Assembly (NCBI GenBank): GCA_963727415.1 | Contig: CAVSGF010000003.1 | Span: 992,001 to 1,056,000, forward strand | Source of the DNA: DASQPR01 sp963727415 | Lineage (GTDB): Bacteria > Actinomycetota > Actinomycetes > Mycobacteriales > Micromonosporaceae | DNA length: 64,000 nucleotides | Direction: 5' to 3' | Shown here: positions 8,821 to 16,111 of the stretch, one piece after another | Position numbering within the stretch: the first letter of the stretch is position 1 | How the letters are laid out: each line of letters starts with the position of its first letter | The notes under the pieces: model-generated | Database searches by the model: none | What the model saw: the letters and a program-made list of their open reading frames with translations, nothing else | Told to the model about the DNA's origin: nothing | Made by a program: the position numbers and the translations under genes

Positions 8821-9528
8821 CTAGCCGGCGAGCGCCGGCGTCATTCGATGGAGACGTACCACTCGCACGGCGAGCAGGCACACGCCGGCCGACGCGGATA
8901 GGGCGATCACCCGCTGCAGGGTGCCAACGCCGTCCTGGCCGGTCAGCCCGGCGTACGCCACCAGCAGCACACCCAATCCGGCACCGAAATACCTGGTCGG
9001 CCGTGCGAGCGACCGCCACCTGGGCAGCTTGCGCATCGACCGGGCCAGAACGAACGGCGCCACCACCATCAGGATGAAGGTGACGGTGCCGACGATGGCA
9101 TGGATCCGGCCATGCCAGGAAGCCATCGACGCCGCCGTCGTGCACCCGGGATCGGATCCGCGACAGTCGAGTTGGAAGAACGCGTCGCTCAGGTCGTCTA
9201 CGGCGACCCCGGACAGTGCGAGCAGCCACGCACCCAGCGCGGTCCGCTGGCCGGGAAGCACCAGGGTGGGCCCCAGTACGAAGATCGCAAAGCAGATGGT
9301 CAGCAAGCCGCTGATGCCCTGCGCGGTACGGATGATCCACGGATAGGTGGCGGTCAGGGCACCGAGGTCGCTGATGTTCTCGCGTAGCGGCGAGAACGCA
9401 CCCCGCTGGAGCGAGTCGCTCACGATCCAGGCGACGGTGAACAGGGTCTGGCCGATGATGGCGCCCCATGACAGCGTCACGGCGAGGCGGCGTTTCACGA
9501 ACGGCCGGTCGGTTGCGCCCGCGTTCAT
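8821..9528 (-). CDS. DUF998 family membrane protein
   Basis: A 235-residue protein with six hydrophobic segments and the DUF998-like pattern RENISDLGA after the first transmembrane helix. An extracytoplasmic loop carries a cysteine pair (CRGSDPGC). The function of the family is unknown. The start at 9528 places a basic K-R-R just before the first membrane helix; a longer frame to 9636 adds only polar residues. A 182-base gap to the kinase shows nothing definite. Confidence 0.75.
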   Translation of the reverse strand: MNAGATDRPFVKRRLAVTLSWGAIIGQTLFTVAWIVSDSLQRGAFSPLRENISDLGALTATYPWIIRTAQGISGLLTICFAIFVLGPTLVLPGQRTALGAWLLALSGVAVDDLSDAFFQLDCRGSDPGCTTAASMASWHGRIHAIVGTVTFILMVVAPFVLARSMRKLPRWRSLARPTRYFGAGLGVLLVAYAGLTGQDGVGTLQRVIALSASAGVCLLAVRVVRLHRMTPALAG

Positions 9529-9724
9529 GTCACGCCCGGGCTCGGGAAAGCACAGTAAGGCCGTCTCGTTCCGGGCGGTTTCGCGACAAGCGATGCCATG
9601 ACCGATCTTTAGCACCGCTAATGGATGACCGTCCACGAAAATAGCGGGTTTTGAGGGGTTTGTTACCTCACTCTCAGGTGATCATTCGGCTCCCGGCGAC
9701 TCCGGTGGCCGACGTTGCCTCCCG

Positions 9725-9730
9725 TATCGT
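9725..9730 (+). promoter_or_regulatory. Candidate -10 box, leaderless start at 9737
   Basis: TATCGT lies exactly six bases upstream of the ATG at 9737. The AT-rich stretch around 9640-9665 could hold the rest of the promoter. Confidence 0.5.
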
Positions 9731-9736
9731 CGGGCC

Positions 9737-10351
9737 ATGAGTCCAGGCACCCAACCGACGATCACTACCGCGACCATCTCCGGCGAAGATCTCTACGGCG
9801 AGGACTACACCGGACGGACCGTTGAACACACGCTCTTCGTCGACGTCGATCTCACCGAATCGACCTCCACGTCCGGGGCGACGTTCGACGAGTGTGTGTT
9901 CCGCAATGTTCGCTTCAACGCTTCCACCCACACCGGCGCCGCGTTCACCAACTGCAGGTTCGAAGGATGCAACCTGTTCAGCGCCACGCTCGCCGACTGC
10001 AAGCTGATCGGTACGGCGTTCGACGGTTGCCGCTTCGACCAGCTCTCGGTTACCGGCGGAGACTGGTCGTTCGTACATCTGGGCGCCGCCGAGCTACGCT
10101 CCGCCACCTTCGCCGACCTGCGGATGCGCGAAGCCGACCTGAGCAGCGCCCGGCTCGACGGTGCCGCGCTCCGGCGGGTCGACCTGTCCGGCTCATCGGT
10201 CGTGAAGGCCACCTTCTCCGGTGCCGACCTGCGTGGATCCGATCTGACCGGGGTCGATTTGGCCCAGGCAACCATGCGAGGCGCGATCATCGACTGGCAG
10301 CAGGCCGTCGTGGTGGCGACCGCGTACGGGCTAGACGTGCGGGTGGAGTGA
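9737..10351 (+). CDS. Pentapeptide-repeat protein
   Basis: A 204-residue protein made almost entirely of A(D/N)LXX-like pentapeptides, for example ADLSSARLDGAAL and GADLRGSDLTGVDL, which fold as a right-handed quadrilateral beta-helix. Two repeat blocks are visible, about residues 30-110 and 120-190, with a looser joint at VTGGDWSFVHL. Relatives include MfpA and Qnr, which mimic DNA and bind gyrase, but many pentapeptide proteins have other or unknown roles. Cytoplasmic, with no signal peptide. Confidence 0.8.
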   Translation: MSPGTQPTITTATISGEDLYGEDYTGRTVEHTLFVDVDLTESTSTSGATFDECVFRNVRFNASTHTGAAFTNCRFEGCNLFSATLADCKLIGTAFDGCRFDQLSVTGGDWSFVHLGAAELRSATFADLRMREADLSSARLDGAALRRVDLSGSSVVKATFSGADLRGSDLTGVDLAQATMRGAIIDWQQAVVVATAYGLDVRVE

Positions 10352-10409
10352 TGGCGCTGGGGGCTCACACGTCGTACCGCTGAAGTAGTGATGTGTCCCA
10401 CCCCGAGGC

Positions 10410-11336
10410 TCACCCGGCCGGGCTTTGCCCAGCACGCGCCGCGAGCAGCTCATAGAGCAGCCCATGCACCGGCGTCGCCACGCCGCTCTCCCGGCCGAGC
10501 CGGACCACGCTGCCGGCCCATGCCTCCAGTTCGGATGGGCGGCCGGCGAGCAGGTCTCGCTGCAGGGACGACGTCGCACCCGCGGGCTGCTGGTCGACGA
10601 AGGTGAGTGTCTTCTCGACGATGCCGCTGGGAAGTCCAATTCCGCGGGCGCGGGCGATGGCCTCGATCTCACCCATGGCCTCGACTAGGGCCTGCCGGGT
10701 GCCGGGCCGGGACCGCAGCGCCCCGATCGGCACGCCGGACGCCGCGCCGAGCGTGCCGAACGGCACCACGAACAGCATCTTGGCCCACAACTCGGCCCAG
10801 ATGTCCGCGGGTACCGAGGCGTCCACGCCGGCGCCGCGAAGGAGCGCTTTCAGGTCCGACACCCGATCTGTGCGGCGGTTGTCCCACTCGCCGAAGGCCA
10901 ATGATGCCGGCCCGCCGACGTGCGAGATCCGCCCCGGGGCGGCCACGCTGCTGAAGATCTTGGCCAGGCCGGGCAGCACCGCGTCCCGGCCGACGGCGGC
11001 CGCCACCTGATCCGGAGCGTCCACGCCGTTCTGCGTGGTGACCACGGCGGTACCCGGGCCGACCAACGTCGGCAGCATGGGAATGGCCTGCGGTAGCTGC
11101 CACGTCTTGACGCACAACAGCACCGCGTCGGCCGGGCCGATCTCGCCCGGGTCGTCGGTCGCGGTCACCGGGTGGACGCGGAAGTCGCCGGACACGCTGT
11201 CGACGAACAGGCCGGTTTCGCGGAGCGCTCGCAAGTGCGCGCCGCGGGCCACGAAAACCACCTCGGCGCCGGCCGTGGCCAGGCGCGCACCGAAGTAGCC
11301 GCCGATACCGCCGGCGCCGATCACCACCAACTTCAT
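10410..11336 (-). CDS. 2-dehydropantoate 2-reductase family (ApbA/PanE) protein
   Basis: A 308-residue NADP-dependent reductase. The N-terminus has the Rossmann motif GAGGIGGYFGARL, the central region has TTQNGVD, and the C-terminal helical domain carries the SSLQRDLLAGRPSELE segment that closes the active site in PanE. The classical reaction reduces ketopantoate to pantoate for coenzyme A synthesis. The family also contains paralogues of unknown substrate, so no gene symbol is given. The start ATG at 11336 is the only one that keeps the nucleotide-binding motif at the extreme N-terminus. Confidence 0.8.
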   Translation of the reverse strand: MKLVVIGAGGIGGYFGARLATAGAEVVFVARGAHLRALRETGLFVDSVSGDFRVHPVTATDDPGEIGPADAVLLCVKTWQLPQAIPMLPTLVGPGTAVVTTQNGVDAPDQVAAAVGRDAVLPGLAKIFSSVAAPGRISHVGGPASLAFGEWDNRRTDRVSDLKALLRGAGVDASVPADIWAELWAKMLFVVPFGTLGAASGVPIGALRSRPGTRQALVEAMGEIEAIARARGIGLPSGIVEKTLTFVDQQPAGATSSLQRDLLAGRPSELEAWAGSVVRLGRESGVATPVHGLLYELLAARAGQSPAG

Positions 11337-11402
11337 TCGACCGTCACCGCTTGACCGTACGTGATCTCGTCCGGTCCGTGAAACCCGCCTGAGCGCCGGG
11401 GC

Positions 11403-11432
11403 TTGACATCGCGCAGCGAGCAAGAGGATTAC
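11403..11432 (+). promoter_or_regulatory. Candidate promoter upstream of the 11477 gene
   Basis: A perfect -35 hexamer TTGACA at 11403-11408 is followed 18 bases later by GATTAC in the most AT-rich stretch nearby. The -10 match is weak, so this is tentative. Confidence 0.3.
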
Positions 11433-11476
11433 ACAATTTTGTCGGCGGCCACCCGTATAGGTGTTACACACGGAGT

Positions 11477-12160
11477 ATGTCCGAGAAGGGCGATTCTTCG
11501 GAGGCGACGAAGTTCGACCTGTGGTTAACCGTGATCATGGCGCTGGCCGCGGTCGCGACGGCCTGGGCCGGGTTCCAGAGCACCAAATGGAGCGGGGTCC
11601 AGGCCAACTCCTACGCGGCGGCCGGTGCCGCCCGCACCGACGCCAACCGGCTGACCACCGAGGCGACGCAACTGCGAACCATTGACGTGATCAGCTTCAC
11701 GGCGTGGCTGAACGCTCTGAATCAAGAGATCATCGCGGATCCTTCGAAACGGACGGCCGGCGATTACACGCCGGATCCGAATTCCGTGTCCGGGTTCCTG
11801 TTCCAGCGGTTCCGGCCGGAGTTCAAACCGGCCGTGGACGCTTGGCTCGCAACCCATCCCCTGACAAATCCGGATGCGCCGCCAACCCCGTTCTCGATGC
11901 CTCAATATCAGCTGGCGGCGAGCGCGTCGGCGGACCGGGAGGCGGCAAGTGCCGACCGCCTGTCGGCGATCGCGCGGCGCGCCAATCAGCGCGGAGACAA
12001 CTACGTGCTGACCGCCGTCATCTTCGCCCTGGTCCTGTTCTTCTCCGGAATCGCCAGCAGGGCCCGCGGGCATGGCAGTCAGGTGCTGCTGGTCAGCCTG
12101 GCGACTGTCGCCCTGATCGGTGCGGTCGTGGCGCTCGCCACCATGCCGGTCCAGTTCTGA
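11477..12160 (+). CDS. Membrane protein of unknown function
   Basis: A 227-residue protein with one transmembrane helix near the N-terminus (residues 14-33, LWLTVIMALAAVATAWAGF), a long helical extracytoplasmic or loop region, and two closing helices (about 170-190 and 198-222). The pattern AWAGFQSTKWSG after the first helix and the ADREAASADR heptad-rich stretch resemble DUF4337-like proteins, but I am not certain of the family. An ACGGAGT precedes the ATG closely. No neighbour suggests a function. Confidence 0.65.
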   Translation: MSEKGDSSEATKFDLWLTVIMALAAVATAWAGFQSTKWSGVQANSYAAAGAARTDANRLTTEATQLRTIDVISFTAWLNALNQEIIADPSKRTAGDYTPDPNSVSGFLFQRFRPEFKPAVDAWLATHPLTNPDAPPTPFSMPQYQLAASASADREAASADRLSAIARRANQRGDNYVLTAVIFALVLFFSGIASRARGHGSQVLLVSLATVALIGAVVALATMPVQF

Positions 12161-12321
12161 GCCGATCGGGGCCGCGGGTGCGAGTGCATCACTGCGCGGC
12201 ACACGCCGGCGCCGGCAACGGGGTCAGCAGGCACAGCGGTCAGCGGGCATCTAGGAAGCGGCCCAGCCGTGCGGCCGGGGAACGGGCTCGACATGGCGGT
12301 CAGCCATGAAGGACATGGCGG

Positions 12322-13569
12322 TCAGCCGAAAAGATCGGCCAGCGGTACGTCGGGATCGGCGAGCCGGTCCAGATCGACCGCCTTGCCGGCATACCCCGCA
12401 CGGACCAGCTTCTGAACGTCCGGCGTGACGTCCCAGACGTTGGCGTTCATGCCCGCGAGCACCCGGCCGCCGGCGACCCAGAACGCCAGGAACTCCGGTG
12501 CCTTCCCGCCGACGACCTCGGTGCTGCCCCGGAAGACGACCTGGTCGTACCCGCCGGGCTCGACATAACCGGAGTACTCCATACCGAGGTCGTACTGATC
12601 GGAATAGAAGTACGGCACCCGGTCGTAAACTACGTCCTGGCCGAGCATGGCGCGCGCGGCCGCCGGTCCGCCGTTCAGCGCATTGGCCCAGTGCTCCACC
12701 CGGATCCGCTTGCCCAGCAGCGGATTGAACGAGAACGCCACGTCGCCGCACGCGTACACGTCCGGGTCGGACGTTCGCAGCGACGCGTCGGTAGCGATGC
12801 CGTTTTCCACCTCGATGCCGGCCTCGGAGGCCAGCTCCACGTTCGGGACGATACCGACACCAACCACGGCGACGTCGGCGGGAACGACAGTGCCGTCGGT
12901 CAGCCGTACGCCGGTCAACGTGCTGCCGGAGCCGAGGAACTCAGTGATGCCGGACCCGAACCGGAAGTCCACGCCGTGCGCGCGATGCAGCGCCGCGTAG
13001 ATCGCGGCGACCTCATCACCGAGCACCCGCCGCAACGGCAGCGTGTCCCTCTCGATCACGGTCGCGGAACCACCCCGGTCAACGGCCGCCGCCGCCGTCT
13101 CCAGCCCGATCCAGCCCGCGCCGATGATGACTACCCGGGCACCGGGCTTCAAGTGATCCAGCAACGCATCGGCATCCGGCAGCGTCCGGAGATAGCGGAT
13201 GCCGGACAGGTCGGAACCCGGCACGTCCAGCTTCCGCGGCCGGGAGCCGGTCGCCAGCAGCAGCTTGTCGTAGCGCATCGGCTCGAACCCGTCGAGCGTC
13301 AAGGTGTGATCGGCGCGATCGATCGACGTGGCCGCGACTCCGAGGAGCAGGTCCACGTCATTCTCGCCGTACCAGCCCTCGTCATGCACGAACGCCTTGT
13401 CGCGCGAATCGGTCCCGTGCAGGTAGCCCTTGGACAGCGGCGGCCTCTCATACGGCCGGGACGTCTCGTCACCGACCAGCACGACGCGGCCGTCGAAACC
13501 ATCCTTCCGCAGCGTCTCGGCGGCCTTCGCGCCGGCTAGGGAGGCGCCCACGATCACAAAGACAGTCAT
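12322..13569 (-). CDS. FAD-dependent NAD(P)H:ferredoxin/rubredoxin reductase-like protein
   Basis: A 415-residue two-dinucleotide-binding flavoprotein. The FAD motif is VGASLAGAKAAETLR at the N-terminus, the NAD(P)H motif is GAGWIGLETAA near residue 150, and the second FAD contact is ACGDVA near residue 273. The C-terminal reductase domain carries the EHWANA and YFYSDQYD patterns of putidaredoxin-reductase-type enzymes, which pass electrons to ferredoxins serving P450s or dioxygenases. No such partner is adjacent. It follows dgt by nine bases and is probably co-transcribed with it. A 16-base sequence at 12290 recurs at 12312 over its 3' end. Confidence 0.85.
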   Translation of the reverse strand: MTVFVIVGASLAGAKAAETLRKDGFDGRVVLVGDETSRPYERPPLSKGYLHGTDSRDKAFVHDEGWYGENDVDLLLGVAATSIDRADHTLTLDGFEPMRYDKLLLATGSRPRKLDVPGSDLSGIRYLRTLPDADALLDHLKPGARVVIIGAGWIGLETAAAAVDRGGSATVIERDTLPLRRVLGDEVAAIYAALHRAHGVDFRFGSGITEFLGSGSTLTGVRLTDGTVVPADVAVVGVGIVPNVELASEAGIEVENGIATDASLRTSDPDVYACGDVAFSFNPLLGKRIRVEHWANALNGGPAAARAMLGQDVVYDRVPYFYSDQYDLGMEYSGYVEPGGYDQVVFRGSTEVVGGKAPEFLAFWVAGGRVLAGMNANVWDVTPDVQKLVRAGYAGKAVDLDRLADPDVPLADLFG

Positions 13570-13578
13570 GTATCTACC

Positions 13579-14823
13579 CTATCCACAAAGCCGGGCGTGC
13601 CATGTCAGCGCGGCCGGATCGGTCAGGCTCGCCACCTGATCGATGATGACCCGTAGCCGGGTGCGGTCATCGCCAGCGGCCCGGAACAGCGGCGCGAACA
13701 TCGCGTCCATCGCGTCCGCGCCCCGGTCGGACAGCGCCGCCACCAGGTCCACCAGCACCTCGTACTGCCTCGCGTACCGGTCCGCGGCCCCGGGGCGCCG
13801 CATCACGTAGCGCAGCGCCATACCCTTCAGCAGCGCGCATTCAGCGCGCGAGCGCCGTGGAACCGTCAAGCCGGCACCGTAGCGCGAGACCCGGTCGGTG
13901 CCGGCCAGGCGCCGCGTCTCCTTCAGTGCCGCCGCCACGAACCGGCCGGTCAACACGGACGTGGCCGACTTGAGGCCGACCAGGCTGCGATGCGAGCCGT
14001 CGAAGGAGAACATCGGCTCCAACGCCGGATCGTCGAGCAGAGAGTCAAGCACGCCGAGCAGGTCGCCGGGCGTCTCCGGCGAGTATTCGGCGGCGACGTC
14101 GGCGCACAGGGCCTCACGCTCGGAGATGTCGTCACGGAGGATGCTGGGTTTCAGATAGCCGCCGTGGATGCCGTCCTCGACGTCATGCACGGAGTACGCG
14201 ACATCGTCGGACCAGTCCATCACCTGGGCCTCCAGGCACACCACCCGCTCCGCGGGCGCGACCGCGCGCATCCAGTCGAATACCGGAGCGTCATCGGCAT
14301 ACACGCCGAACTTGCGCTTTCCGGCCTGTCTCGGCCAGGGGTACTTGCTGCACGCGTCCAGGGTCGCCCGGGTCAGATTGAGCCCAGCGGACCGGCCGGC
14401 CGGATCCAGCACCTTCGCTTCCAGCCGGGTGAGCACGCGCAGTGTCTGGGCATTGCCCTCGAAGCCACCGCAGGCCTGCCCCACCTCGTTGAGCGCGTCC
14501 TCACCGTTGTGGCCGAACGGCGGATGCCCAAGGTCGTGGGCGAGCCCGGCGGTGTCGACGACGTCCGGGTCGCAGCCGAGGCGGGCACCCATCTCGCGGG
14601 CGATCTGCGCGACTTCCAGGGAATGGGTCAGCCGGGTCCGTAGGAAGTCGTCGGTGCCGGCGGTGTGGACCTGCGTCTTGGCGGCCAGCCGCCGGAACGC
14701 CTCCGAATGCAGGACGCGAGCCCGGTCACGCTGAAATGCCGACCGCCCGTCACTCGGCCCCGTGGCAGGATCCTTCGGCGCTTCGTCAACGAAACGCTCG
14801 GCGTCCGATTCGGTGGTGACCAT
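13579..14823 (-). CDS. dgt: Deoxyguanosinetriphosphate triphosphohydrolase-like protein
   Basis: A 414-residue HD-superfamily protein. Histidines and aspartates of the metal site are visible in RLTHSLEVAQIAREMG, in LAHDLGHPPFGHNGE and in DWSDDVAYSVHDVED. The enzyme family hydrolyses dGTP, or dNTPs generally, to deoxynucleoside plus triphosphate, affecting nucleotide pools. The N-terminus contains the family pattern RSAFQRDRARVLHSEAFRRL. The start ATG at 14823 has a TACGCT box eight bases upstream. It is the first gene of a two-gene unit with the flavoprotein. Confidence 0.88.
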   Translation of the reverse strand: MVTTESDAERFVDEAPKDPATGPSDGRSAFQRDRARVLHSEAFRRLAAKTQVHTAGTDDFLRTRLTHSLEVAQIAREMGARLGCDPDVVDTAGLAHDLGHPPFGHNGEDALNEVGQACGGFEGNAQTLRVLTRLEAKVLDPAGRSAGLNLTRATLDACSKYPWPRQAGKRKFGVYADDAPVFDWMRAVAPAERVVCLEAQVMDWSDDVAYSVHDVEDGIHGGYLKPSILRDDISEREALCADVAAEYSPETPGDLLGVLDSLLDDPALEPMFSFDGSHRSLVGLKSATSVLTGRFVAAALKETRRLAGTDRVSRYGAGLTVPRRSRAECALLKGMALRYVMRRPGAADRYARQYEVLVDLVAALSDRGADAMDAMFAPLFRAAGDDRTRLRVIIDQVASLTDPAALTWHARLCG

Positions 14824-14831
14824 CACGGCTG

Positions 14832-14837
14832 AGCGTA
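14832..14837 (-). promoter_or_regulatory. Candidate -10 box for dgt
   Basis: TACGCT on the minus strand ends eight bases before the ATG at 14823. Confidence 0.45.
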
Positions 14838-14934
14838 GCCCCCGGAACCCGCTACGGCATGGCGTGATCCTTGAGTCGCGCATCGAACAGTTCGTCGACG
14901 TCGCACGGTGCGATCATCGGCCGTACCGAGAAGG

Positions 14935-15879
14935 TCACGCCGGCCCGATCGGCCGCTGGTAGGCGATCCATCGCGACCGTACCGAGAATCCGGCTCGCTC
15001 GTAGACGCTGACGGCACCGGTAGGGCTGTCCACGTCCACGCCCAGGCTGGCCGTGACCAGGCCCGCCCGGCTCGCGGCCAGCAGCGCGTCACCGATCATC
15101 AGCGACGCGAGGCCCCGCCGCCGCCATGGCCGACGGGTGCCGATCTGCCCGATGTAGAGCCCACCCGGCTGGCTCGTATAGCTGAGCAGGTACGCGGCTA
15201 TCTGGTCACCGTCGATCACGATCCGGGACAGGTCGGGGAGGAACCGGGGATTGCCGACCGTGACGGCGGCCCATACCTCGTACGGGCGTTGCTGGAAGCC
15301 CCAGTGATCGGCGAACGCCTCCATGTGCGCGTCATACAGAGCGTGCTCCAGGTCCGGACGGTACGTCGACAGCGCAAGGCCGTCCGGCACCGAAACGGCG
15401 TGACCCCCGGCCGTCGCCGCCTCCATGTCGAAGAAGTAGCGCACCAAGCTGAAACCATTGAGTTCCAGCATCCGCACCGCTGACTCATCACCCTGCAGCG
15501 TGCCGGTCTGCAGCTGCCATGTCGCCTCGGGCGCCACCTCACGGCGCACGGCGGCGGCACGATCCAGCTGCCACGACATCAGGTCACGACCCAGACCACG
15601 GCGGCGCCACTGCGGGCGTACCGCGCCGGGCAGGTCGACCTGGTCTCCGCCCGGTGGAGGGACCGATACCGCGGCGAAGGCGACGATGGTCCCGTCCGGG
15701 GTGAACAGCCCGCGCGTGTTGCGCTCCGGGTCGGTGACCCAGCGGCTCAACAAGACGCGTTGTTCCTCCTCAGTGGTATGCGGATGCCCGCCGGCCGCGA
15801 CTTCCGAGGCGTTGAACAGGTCCGCCAGTGTGGCGGCGTCGGCGCCGGTCGCCGGTCGATCGATCAGGCCGTTGGTCAC
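14935..15879 (-). CDS. Tandem GNAT-family acetyltransferase
   Basis: A 314-residue protein with two GCN5-related domains. The N-terminal domain has the acetyl-CoA signature QWRRRGLGRDL, and the C-terminal domain has RRPWRRRGLASLM followed by the closing YERAGFSVRSRWIAYQ strand. Tandem GNATs of this shape include mycothiol synthase, but the surrounding residues do not look like MshD to me, so the substrate is unknown. The GTG at 15879 has an AAAGGAG eight bases upstream, which decides the start against the longer frame. Confidence 0.8.
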   Translation of the reverse strand: MTNGLIDRPATGADAATLADLFNASEVAAGGHPHTTEEEQRVLLSRWVTDPERNTRGLFTPDGTIVAFAAVSVPPPGGDQVDLPGAVRPQWRRRGLGRDLMSWQLDRAAAVRREVAPEATWQLQTGTLQGDESAVRMLELNGFSLVRYFFDMEAATAGGHAVSVPDGLALSTYRPDLEHALYDAHMEAFADHWGFQQRPYEVWAAVTVGNPRFLPDLSRIVIDGDQIAAYLLSYTSQPGGLYIGQIGTRRPWRRRGLASLMIGDALLAASRAGLVTASLGVDVDSPTGAVSVYERAGFSVRSRWIAYQRPIGPA

Positions 15880-15998
15880 GGTGCGGGCTCCTTTGGTACG
15901 AAACGTGCGTTCTTTCGGTGCGGAAGCCGACGCCCGACCGCCCCGGCCGGGTCGTCGGCTGATCCACGACCTGCACCTATGCTCGCACGCGACCGATT

Positions 15999-16066
15999 CC
16001 GGGCAAGTGCGTGGGCTTCGCCCCCTCACCACGCTGTGACGAGGCGAAGTCCACGCACTTGCCCGG
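15999..16066. terminator. Long hairpin downstream of ppdK
   Basis: Arms at 15999-16020 and 16045-16066 are 22 bases long with a single mismatch, separated by a 24-base loop. The arm begins CCGGGCAAGTGCGTGG. It sits 46 bases after the ppdK stop and ahead of the acetyltransferase start, so it would end the ppdK transcript. There is no U-tract, which is common in actinobacteria. It could instead be a mobile palindromic unit. Confidence 0.6.
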
Positions 16067-16111
16067 TCGGGCTGCCGTCGGACCGACGTCAGCCCGCCGT
16101 CAGCCGGCGCC

